From positions 1-53,784 of the forward strand of contig SVHT01000010.1 of assembly GCA_015055615.1 (NCBI GenBank): DNA of 53,784 nucleotides, given 5' to 3'. The notes under the pieces are model-generated. The model ran no database searches. It saw only the letters and a program-made list of their open reading frames with translations, and was not told the DNA's origin. Shown piece after piece: positions 35,207 to 42,221 of the stretch. Within the stretch, counting starts at the first letter, position 1. The number at the start of each line of letters is the position of its first letter. The position numbers and the translations under genes were made by a program. Source of the stretch: Clostridiales bacterium (lineage in GTDB: Bacteria > Bacillota > Clostridia > Christensenellales > Borkfalkiaceae).

Positions 35207-36009
35207 TTTTCGTAATCCCCTACGATTTCTACGATAGAGCGCCCTTTTGCAAGCTCCGCTTTCGCCGCGTCCACGCCCATACCCGTCAGCGTGTCACAAA
35301 TACGCGCCGCGCGGTCGAACAGCTTGACGTTCGTCGGCGCTACGTTTACCATTAAATTTTCAATGACTTTTCCCGTCCGCACCATCGCCACCGTCGAGAG
35401 CATATTCAGTACCATCTTATGCGCCGTACCCGCCTTCAAACGAGTAGAACCCGTCAATGCCTCTGCGCCCGTATCCGTGACTATCGTTACCTTTGCCTGT
35501 TGAGAAATTCTATTTTCGGGATTCCCCGAAAGCGCAACGGTATGCGCGCCCATCGACTTGGCGTAAGCAAGCGCCTCGTAAATGTACGCCGCGTCCCCCG
35601 AAACGGAAATACCGACAACGGTATCCTTATCCGAAATATTGATATTTTTCATATCCAGCACGCCGTATTCCCCGCTGTCCTCTGCGCCTTCCGCCGCTTT
35701 AAACACCGCGTCCTTACCCCCTGCAATCACGCCGATTACCTGCTCGTAAGGCACGCCGAAGGTAGGCGGACATTCGCTTGCGTCCAAAACGCCTAACCGC
35801 CCGGACGTACCCGCGCCAACGTATATCAATCGACCACCCTTTTGAAAACTGTCCACGACAAGCTCGACCGCCTGCGCAATCTCGGGCAAAGCCTTTTCCA
35901 CGGCAAACGCAACCGTTTTATCCTCGTTGTTCATTGCCGTTACCGCCTCTAAAGCGGTCATTTTATCCAACCCCATCGTGTTGGGGTTTCTCTGTTCGGT
36001 ATGTTTCAT
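35203..36009 (-). CDS. murQ: N-acetylmuramic acid 6-phosphate etherase
   Basis: 268 residues, a little short for MurQ (about 300), with the sugar isomerase (SIS) domain. It removes D-lactate from MurNAc-6-P to give GlcNAc-6-P. Family signatures are clear: TEQRNPNT at the start, IYVGAGTSGRLGVLDASECPPTFG, GISVSGD, and the C-terminal LMVNVAPTNVKLFDRA. The shortfall is at the C-terminus, after the point where longer MurQ proteins have a helical tail. GAGGTG precedes the ATG. It lies 10 nt after the GH-A-type gene in the same operon. Confidence 0.9.
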   Translation of the reverse strand: MKHTEQRNPNTMGLDKMTALEAVTAMNNEDKTVAFAVEKALPEIAQAVELVVDSFQKGGRLIYVGAGTSGRLGVLDASECPPTFGVPYEQVIGVIAGGKDAVFKAAEGAEDSGEYGVLDMKNINISDKDTVVGISVSGDAAYIYEALAYAKSMGAHTVALSGNPENRISQQAKVTIVTDTGAEALTGSTRLKAGTAHKMVLNMLSTVAMVRTGKVIENLMVNVAPTNVKLFDRAARICDTLTGMGVDAAKAELAKGRSIVEIVGDYEK

Positions 36010-36019
36010 ACGCGCACCT

Positions 36020-37810
36020 CTATCCTATAATCTCAAACAGTTCCGTTTGATTGGTTTCCATATCGAAAACAAAATCCTTGCCCTCGTAAACTTTTTCGTC
36101 CGTAAACGCCTTGATTTTACAGACGAAAGGCATATTCAACGCGACACGTCCCCCTACCTTTGCTGTAATTGCCACAAAACGGGAGTTAGCGTACACGACG
36201 TTCCCTGCGCTGTAAATATGCGCGCCTATATTCTGCAAATATGCACGCAATTCGTCTATATCGAACGCGCCCTTTTTTTCCACGCGAACGCCGTTTTTTA
36301 GCGCCAACGTATTCCCTTTACTCGGCGAAGTTTGGTCGGCTATATACAATACGCCGTCGTATTGTTCCTTTTGCTCGTCCGTCATATCGCCGACAAGATA
36401 CAAATCGTACGGCGCGCCGAGATATCCAAGCTCTGCAAGCTGTGCAGAGGTCGTGCAAGCAAAATGCTCGTTGGATAGCCCAGCATACGCCCGTTCGTCC
36501 AACGCAACCGCCAAGCGACTTTTGCCCTCGATTTTTGCGTTCATCGCGACACGGTATACCCCTAATGCCTTTTTTACCAACGCCATCATCGACGGCGAAG
36601 CGTACCAACCGCCCCACATATCAAACCACCAAAAAGCGTTTTTGGAGCACAGCACCTTTGCAAAGGAGCGGAGCATCACCCAAAGACTTTCTCGCTCTGT
36701 GGACGGCCCTTTAAAAACGGGCGCGCGGTGATATTGCACCGTTTGTTCACCCGACATCAATTCGGGGTTGGTGTCGGCAAGATATTTTGTTTTATACGTA
36801 CGCACGTCCGCCTCTAAAAACCAGAGTTTCCCCGCAGCCGCCGCGCTGTTCATCGGCCCGTGATAATACCAATCCCTCGTTGTCTGCCGAGCGTCGGTAT
36901 ACGCAAACGGAGAAGCGAAAAAATCGATATTGCTATCATGTAAAAGCATAGACACCGCATGATGTCCGCAATCGCAAGCCGTCTGCCCCACGTATCCGTA
37001 AAAGGTCCCGACGAGCAAATCCCTATTGCAAGCCTCTTTCACGTGCGCAGAAAATTCTTGAATCGCGCGCGCAAAGCCTTCGCCATAAAAACGCATATAA
37101 TCGACAAAATACCGTTGTTTTTCTTCGTCCGCAAGGGGTTTTCGATCGTGCACACAGACAATTTCACGCGGGGGCATTGGCGCTACGTCAAAAGCTTTTC
37201 CATATTTTTTTTGCAACCACTTTCCAAACGCTTTTTGCGCAGGCAACGAATAATCCAACGCGCCCGTACCCGTGCGCATTGCAAGCCACTCTTCCGTCTG
37301 CATCCCCGCAATTTGCACGGCAATCACATTTTCGCTAAATGCAAAAGTACGCAGATATTGACACAGCCTCGATAAAAAGCTTTTGGCATCCGTTTTCCAT
37401 TTTTCGGAAAACACCGACTGCATATATCTTTTCCCATCGCTGTTTTCGGTAAGTTCCTCAGGATTTTCCTTGCGCCACCACATCGGCGTATTGAGATTGA
37501 CACGGAGCATAATATAAGCGTTCCGCGTACCGTCCCCCACAATTTTTCTCACGCTGTTATAAATGGGAGAAAAATCGTAGACGTCCCGCGCTTTCCATAT
37601 ATAATCCCCAAAAGGGCGCACCCCCGAAAACTCGTTAATCGGGCAATCCCCCATATAAACGCAAGCGCAAAACAATTCGTACCCAGCCTTTTGAAACCCA
37701 ACGTAATCGGCGTTGTCTTCCAAATAGCTCATATACGCCGCGGGAGCAATCGCCTCGCCGTTTGCCTCCAACCATAAATTGTCTTGCTTTTTAATCACTC
37801 TCGCCTTCAT
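36020..37810 (-). CDS. Clan GH-A glycoside hydrolase, GH42/beta-galactosidase-like
   Basis: 596 residues without signal peptide. A TIM-barrel region fills about 1-420, with GMQTEEW (E173/E174) where clan GH-A enzymes carry the acid/base and KLWFLEADVRT (E333) in the nucleophile position. A flavodoxin-like trimerisation-type domain follows (LAVALDERAYAGLS ... YLVGDMTDEQK) and a small beta domain ends the chain, as in GH42. Exact family membership is uncertain. It shares an operon with murQ and murK, which suggests an amino-sugar-containing substrate handled in the cytoplasm. A GGGGATAA ribosome site precedes the ATG; the promoter carries the shared operator. Confidence 0.72.
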   Translation of the reverse strand: MKARVIKKQDNLWLEANGEAIAPAAYMSYLEDNADYVGFQKAGYELFCACVYMGDCPINEFSGVRPFGDYIWKARDVYDFSPIYNSVRKIVGDGTRNAYIMLRVNLNTPMWWRKENPEELTENSDGKRYMQSVFSEKWKTDAKSFLSRLCQYLRTFAFSENVIAVQIAGMQTEEWLAMRTGTGALDYSLPAQKAFGKWLQKKYGKAFDVAPMPPREIVCVHDRKPLADEEKQRYFVDYMRFYGEGFARAIQEFSAHVKEACNRDLLVGTFYGYVGQTACDCGHHAVSMLLHDSNIDFFASPFAYTDARQTTRDWYYHGPMNSAAAAGKLWFLEADVRTYKTKYLADTNPELMSGEQTVQYHRAPVFKGPSTERESLWVMLRSFAKVLCSKNAFWWFDMWGGWYASPSMMALVKKALGVYRVAMNAKIEGKSRLAVALDERAYAGLSNEHFACTTSAQLAELGYLGAPYDLYLVGDMTDEQKEQYDGVLYIADQTSPSKGNTLALKNGVRVEKKGAFDIDELRAYLQNIGAHIYSAGNVVYANSRFVAITAKVGGRVALNMPFVCKIKAFTDEKVYEGKDFVFDMETNQTELFEIIG

Positions 37811-37875
37811 TTTATCCCCATAGTTTTCTTCTTTTTGGTATTCAAATCTAAAAAGCGCATACTTCTACATTTTCC

Positions 37876-37940
37876 ATTATAGCATAGTTTTTTTGTTCTG
37901 TCTGTACTCATAAATTGCAAAAATATGCTGAAAAATATCA
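37876..37940 (-). promoter_or_regulatory. Promoter with AraC-type direct-repeat operator, site 3
   Basis: -10 TATAAT (37876-37881), 17-bp spacer, -35 CAGACA (37899-37904). A 7-bp gap leads to operator half-sites AAATTGCA (37912-37919) and the degenerate AAATATCA (37933-37940), with the same ATATGCTG core. It is adjacent to the divergent AraC gene. The remainder, 37941-38160, is very AT-rich with no other feature I can support. Confidence 0.7.
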
Positions 37941-38167
37941 TCTTTTTCCAAAAAAATTGCTTTCCCCCGAAAATATCAGACATTGCTTTTTTATCACATA
38001 TATAAAAAATTCTTCCATTAAAAAAGTAAAAAATGTCTGATTTTTTAAGCATTTTAGCGTTTTTAGAACATTTCTCAAACTTTTTCCGAAAAATATTATT
38101 GCATTTTTTCTATTTGCATTTTTTTGAAAAAATTTTTTTCTGTCCTCAAAAATCTCAAAAAAGGGTA

Positions 38168-38196
38168 TTGACATTTTTATTTTTCAATGTTATAAT
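38168..38196 (+). promoter_or_regulatory. Consensus promoter of the AraC regulator, predicted leaderless
   Basis: A perfect TTGACA (38168-38173), 17-bp spacer and TATAAT (38191-38196), then exactly 6 nt to the ATG. No ribosome site is present. Confidence 0.8.
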
Positions 38197-38202
38197 AAGT
38201 TT

Positions 38203-39117
38203 ATGAACGAAAAAAAGACAGACAAAATTTATCCCTACGTCGGACACATTTCCGAAACGGAAGGGCCTATGGTCAGCACCTATGAGAACTGTTCGCCTTG
38301 GAAAAATGCGAACACGTCGTTCTATTGGGTAAACTTTGAGTATCCACTCTACCATAAGCAAACGCATTGGGAAGTGGCAATCGTACTTAACGACCATATT
38401 CTGCATCGTATCAACGGCGAGGAAAAAATGATGACTGCGGGTATGGCGTGTATTATCGGCCCGAAGGACCAGCATGCATTTTTCTACCCCAACCGCGTAA
38501 AAAATCAGTACCAAGCCATTTGTATCGCGGCGCAAGACCATTACGTGCGCGAACTTCTCAATATGTATTCGCCTACCCTTTACGACGAAATATCTTCTTC
38601 GCCGCAGTCTTTGTATTTCTCTTTGTCCCCAAGCTCCCTCGAAAAATTTACGAATATGTTTTTGGATATCCAAACGTTGGAAAACGAAAACACACCGTAT
38701 ACCGAGCAACAATGCAATATCATTTTTTCAACCATCTTGCTCAAATTCATCGAACAATGGCAAAAGGGACAAAATATCCCCTCCGTCTTAAAACCGCTGA
38801 TTCAACAGCTCAACAATCCGTTGATTACCAGCGAACAAATCAAAGCGGCGCAAAAGGATTTGCCGTACAGCTATCCACAGCTTACCCGTATCTTTAAAAA
38901 GTATATGCATTGCACGATTACACAGTACGTCAACCGCACCAAATTGCAATATGCAAAGGATTTGCTCTCCCTTACGGATATGACCTTGATGGAGATTACG
39001 AACGAATTGAACTTCGAATCCCCCTCGCATTTCCACAGCTTGTTTAAAAGATATTTTAATATCACGCCTGCGGAATACAGAAAGAACACTTCCGTACTAC
39101 ACTACGACGACGAATAA
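38203..39117 (+). CDS. AraC-family transcriptional regulator (cupin sensor)
   Basis: 304 residues. An N-terminal cupin-like sugar-sensing domain (about 35-130, with HWEVAIVLNDHILHRINGEE and IIGPKDQHAFFYPN) is joined by helices to a C-terminal double helix-turn-helix (about 205-300). The latter ends in the family signature FESPSHFHSLFKRYFNITPAEYRK. It lies divergent from the GH-A/murQ/murK operon beside operator site 3, so it is the best candidate for the activator of the three operator-bearing promoters. The gene has a perfect consensus promoter and probably a leaderless message. A hairpin terminator is shared with the convergent second AraC gene. Confidence 0.9.
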   Translation: MNEKKTDKIYPYVGHISETEGPMVSTYENCSPWKNANTSFYWVNFEYPLYHKQTHWEVAIVLNDHILHRINGEEKMMTAGMACIIGPKDQHAFFYPNRVKNQYQAICIAAQDHYVRELLNMYSPTLYDEISSSPQSLYFSLSPSSLEKFTNMFLDIQTLENENTPYTEQQCNIIFSTILLKFIEQWQKGQNIPSVLKPLIQQLNNPLITSEQIKAAQKDLPYSYPQLTRIFKKYMHCTITQYVNRTKLQYAKDLLSLTDMTLMEITNELNFESPSHFHSLFKRYFNITPAEYRKNTSVLHYDDE

Positions 39118-39139
39118 AATTATAAATACCGTATAACTC

Positions 39140-39177
39140 AGCCGTTACGAGCCTACGCCGTAGCGGCTTTTGTTTTT
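39140..39177. terminator. Bidirectional terminator between two AraC genes
   Basis: The stem AGCCGTTACG / CGTAGCGGCT (one wobble) is followed by TTTTGTTTTT on the plus strand. It serves the AraC gene at 38203 and probably also the convergent one. Confidence 0.7.
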
Positions 39178-40007
39178 CACTGTTTGCGCTTGCGGTATTG
39201 CAAGGGCGTAATTCCCGTCATTTTCTTAAATCGCTGAATAAAATTGTTATAATCGGCAAAGCCCGTCCGTTCGGCAACCGCCGTCACCGACAGATCGGTC
39301 GTCGAAAGGAGCTGTTTCGCCTTTGCTATTTTTCGCTCCAATACGTATTGCTTTACGGGCACGGCAAAATTTTCACGGAAAATCGCATACAACTGCTGAC
39401 GGCTTAAAAAGAAATTTTTGCAAAGATCTTCCGCCGTCAATCCCTCGTGCAAATTGTCGTCGATAAACGTTTTCAATCTCTCCGCAATCTCGTTTTCCTT
39501 TAACAAAATTGCCTCGGAAAGCCAAAATTGTAAAATGCACGATTGCAAAATTTCGCAAGTAGCGTGAACCTGCTCCTCGGTGAGCACCGTCAATTTTTCA
39601 TACGCCCGTTGCATAGCCTCCGCATCCATTTCATTTTCCATAGCGTACGCGCGAACGTCCTTTTCCGCGCCCACAATGCGGTATTCCCCAAAAAGTATAT
39701 ATCCGATAATCGTTTTTTCAAAGCGGATGGGCGTAATCGTTTCGCGAATCCCCGCGTGACAGAGATAGGAAAACGTACGGTTGGTCTGCTTGCAAAGGGC
39801 GCAAGACTTCTCGTCCGATTGACGGCATTTTTCCAAACGCTCTGGCGATTGACGGACCATACGGCAAAAATCGGTGAGATATCCCTCGGGCGGATAGGAG
39901 GTCAAAAATTGAAAATCTTTGTCGAAAATACTAATCGGCGTACGCAACAATTCATATACGTTCTTTAAAATTTCAGACAGCTTTTCTTTGTTATATTTAA
40001 TATCCAT
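39177..40007 (-). CDS. AraC-family regulator with PocR sensory domain
   Basis: 276 residues. The first ~165 form a PocR domain (PF10114), recognisable by its cysteine pattern (FCRMVRQSP ... CRQSDEKSCALCKQ ... YLCHAGIRETITPI) and GYILFGEYR. The C-terminal ~100 residues are a double helix-turn-helix ending FADYNNFIQRFKKMTGITPLQYRKRK. PocR domains bind small ligands such as diols or hydrocarbon derivatives. It is divergent from the DUF4432-cupin-hydrolase operon, which it probably controls through the inverted repeat at 40060-40080. The ATG is 6 nt after its -10 box without a ribosome site. Confidence 0.88.
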   Translation of the reverse strand: MDIKYNKEKLSEILKNVYELLRTPISIFDKDFQFLTSYPPEGYLTDFCRMVRQSPERLEKCRQSDEKSCALCKQTNRTFSYLCHAGIRETITPIRFEKTIIGYILFGEYRIVGAEKDVRAYAMENEMDAEAMQRAYEKLTVLTEEQVHATCEILQSCILQFWLSEAILLKENEIAERLKTFIDDNLHEGLTAEDLCKNFFLSRQQLYAIFRENFAVPVKQYVLERKIAKAKQLLSTTDLSVTAVAERTGFADYNNFIQRFKKMTGITPLQYRKRKQ

Positions 40008-40013
40008 AATCTT

Positions 40014-40042
40014 ATTTTATCATAAATTTTATACAAAAACAA
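40014..40042 (-). promoter_or_regulatory. Promoter of the PocR-AraC gene, predicted leaderless
   Basis: -35 TTGTTT (40037-40042), 17-bp spacer and -10 TAAAAT (40014-40019), then 6 nt to the ATG. Confidence 0.6.
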
Positions 40043-40059
40043 TGTTTTTGCTCATATTT

Positions 40060-40093
40060 TTATCTATTATTTATAGATAAGACGTGTTATACT
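40060..40093 (+). promoter_or_regulatory. Inverted-repeat operator and -10 box of the 40135-44248 operon
   Basis: The perfect inverted repeat TTATCTAT-N5-ATAGATAA (40060-40080) covers where the -35 box should be. It is followed by -10 TATACT (40088-40093). The -35 is poor, so regulated initiation is likely. Confidence 0.6.
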
Positions 40094-40134
40094 GACGAAA
40101 AAGCGGGGGTACTCGCGCCAAAAGAGGGGAAAAT

Positions 40135-41019
40135 ATGGACCAGAGAAAGGTGGCAAACGTAGCGCAAATCCGTTTTGCGCAGGATATCGTGATTGCGGAT
40201 AAGCGTTGCGTTTTGGTGCGCAACGGAGCTTTGGAGCTGTTATTCAACAAAGACAACGCCCTCGATATCGTTTGGGCGAATTTTAAGGGCGTCAATCTGT
40301 CCTTTTTGAGCAAGAACGGCCTCAACGACGGCACACGGGATTTTGTAGGCAATTTTGAAGGCGGGTTTTTATATACCTGCGGTATGGACAACGTATCGGG
40401 TTGCGTGGCGGATAAGCCCGTGCACGGGAGTCTGCATTACACCAAAACGAACAACGCATACCATTACGAAAAGGACGGCGTAATTTACGTTTGCGGTGAA
40501 GTAAAGGAAAGCGCGCTGTTTGGCAAAAACCTTGTTTTGCACCGCACCTATAAAATCACGGAAAGCAGTTTGGAAATCAACGATACGGTGGAAAACGCCG
40601 ATTTTAGAGAGAGTGAATACGTCCTTTTGTACCACGTCAACTACGGCTATCCGTTCTTGGACGAGTGCTTGCAGTTGGATATTCCCGCCGTCCAAAGCGA
40701 ACCTTTGACGGAGATTGCAAAAAAGCGTCAGGCGGAAATGCTGAACATCACCGCCCCTATCGACGGCAACGACGAGGACGTGTATTACCACACCCTTTCG
40801 CAAGGCAAAATCCGTCTGTATAACCCCGACGTAAACGTTACAATCGGTATGGAATACGACGTCGCCGATTTCCCCGTCACCTTGCAATGGAAAAGCATGA
40901 TTAGCGGGGATTACGCGCTGGGCATCGAGCCCGCGCTCACCCGTTTCGACCGCTTTGCCATGCGGAAAATAGCACCGAAAACAAGTAAATCTTATCAAAT
41001 AAAAATCAACTTTCAATAA
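40135..41019 (+). CDS. DUF4432 family protein (aldose 1-epimerase-like fold)
   Basis: 294 residues of the DUF4432 family (PF14486), which adopts the galactose-mutarotase-like beta-sandwich. Visible landmarks are GMDNVSGC with a nearby PVHGSLHYT, the YHVNYGYPFLD segment carrying the family histidine, and the late LGIEPALTRFDRF with a candidate catalytic glutamate. It is presumably cytoplasmic and may interconvert anomers of the sugar released by the hydrolase at 42218. GAGGGG precedes the ATG. It is first of three tightly spaced genes (8-nt gap to the next). Confidence 0.82.
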   Translation: MDQRKVANVAQIRFAQDIVIADKRCVLVRNGALELLFNKDNALDIVWANFKGVNLSFLSKNGLNDGTRDFVGNFEGGFLYTCGMDNVSGCVADKPVHGSLHYTKTNNAYHYEKDGVIYVCGEVKESALFGKNLVLHRTYKITESSLEINDTVENADFRESEYVLLYHVNYGYPFLDECLQLDIPAVQSEPLTEIAKKRQAEMLNITAPIDGNDEDVYYHTLSQGKIRLYNPDVNVTIGMEYDVADFPVTLQWKSMISGDYALGIEPALTRFDRFAMRKIAPKTSKSYQIKINFQ

Positions 41020-41027
41020 GGAGAACA

Positions 41028-42221
41028 ATGATGAAACTCAGCGAAAAATTGTTTAAAGAAGGCAACGGCATTTTACGTTTAAAACCCACGTGGGTACCCA
41101 GAGCGTTCTGTCGCCCCGGTAAACGTATTAAACTCCACCCCGACGATTATTACGTGTTGGGTCTTGAACGCGGGGGCATCGACGAAAGATGGTTCGCCTC
41201 CACGACTTGGGCGGAAAACGGCCCCGCCACCCCCGACGACGAAGGGTTGTCCTACGTCGTTTCCAAGGACGGTAGCGAACAAATGCTCCTCCGCGACGTT
41301 GTAGACGAGCTCAAAGACCAAGTGATTGGCGAGCTGTGGGATAAATACCACAAGTGGCCGATGTTCTCGAAATTCTTCGACAACGCAGGTCCTTTGCCCC
41401 ACCATATCCACCACCGCGACGAGCACGCAAAACGCGTTGGCGCGGAAGGTAAACCCGAAATGTATTTCTTCCCCGCGCAGGTGAACAACCACGGTGGCGA
41501 ATTCCCCTTTACGTTCTTTGGGCTCAACCCCGATTGCACGAAAGAGGAAATCAAAAAATGCCTTGAAAACTTCCATAAGGGCGATAATCATTTGCTCGAT
41601 TATTCGCAAGCGTACAAGATTGAGCTCGACACGGGTTGGGACGTCCCCCCCGGAGTATTGCACGCGCCCGCAAGCGTCTGCACGTACGAACCGCAGTTCG
41701 CGTCCGACGTTTACGCCATGTATCAATCGGTGCTCTACGGCGGTCAATGCGTTTCGGAAGACCTGCTTTGGAAGAACTGCCCCGAGGAAGAAAAGGGCAA
41801 TTTCGATTACCTTATGGACGTTATCGATTGGGATTTGAACGTCGACCCCGATTTCAAAAAGAACCGTTTCATGCGCCCTATCGTAGACCACGAGGACAAC
41901 GCGCATAAGGAAGAGTGGGTATGTTATAAGAGCAAGCTCGCTTGCGCAAAACGCCTTACCGTATACCCTGGGCAAAAGGTAACGATTAAGGACGGCGCGG
42001 CGTACGGTATGATTATGTTACAAGGACACGGCACGTTCGGCGGGCACGTTATCGAAACCCCCGCCCTTATCCGTTACGGTCAGCTCACCCACGACGAATA
42101 TTTTGTCAGCGCAGAAGCGGCAAAGAAGGGCGTTGTCATTGAAAACCTCAGCGAAAGCGATCCTATCGTGATGCTGAAACACTTTGCGGAAAACCCCGAT
42201 TTGGAGAAATTGAACAAATGA
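41028..42221 (+). CDS. Cupin-fold protein related to class I mannose-6-phosphate isomerase
   Basis: 397 residues. The central part has the metal-binding cupin arrangement of type I phosphomannose isomerases: LPHHIHHRDEHAKRVG, KPEMYFF, and DVPPGVLHAPASVCTYEPQ. A second jelly roll near 300-370 carries TVYPGQKVTIKDGAAYGMIMLQGHG. It may isomerise a keto/aldo sugar or sugar phosphate in the pathway, but specificity cannot be read. Two adjacent ATG codons follow AAGGAG; either could start. Its stop overlaps the next start (ATGA). Confidence 0.75.
   Translation: MMKLSEKLFKEGNGILRLKPTWVPRAFCRPGKRIKLHPDDYYVLGLERGGIDERWFASTTWAENGPATPDDEGLSYVVSKDGSEQMLLRDVVDELKDQVIGELWDKYHKWPMFSKFFDNAGPLPHHIHHRDEHAKRVGAEGKPEMYFFPAQVNNHGGEFPFTFFGLNPDCTKEEIKKCLENFHKGDNHLLDYSQAYKIELDTGWDVPPGVLHAPASVCTYEPQFASDVYAMYQSVLYGGQCVSEDLLWKNCPEEEKGNFDYLMDVIDWDLNVDPDFKKNRFMRPIVDHEDNAHKEEWVCYKSKLACAKRLTVYPGQKVTIKDGAAYGMIMLQGHGTFGGHVIETPALIRYGQLTHDEYFVSAEAAKKGVVIENLSESDPIVMLKHFAENPDLEKLNK

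Noticed and set aside
38098-38135. TTGCATTTTT-type repeats as a fourth operator
   Set aside because: Spacing is about 14-15 bp, the ATATGCTG core is missing and the region is simply AT-rich.
39177-40007. PocR-AraC protein as activator of the three 21-bp operator sites
   Set aside because: It is not adjacent to any of them and has its own candidate inverted repeat at 40060-40080. The AraC gene at 38203 borders site 3 and fits better, though binding data could overturn this.
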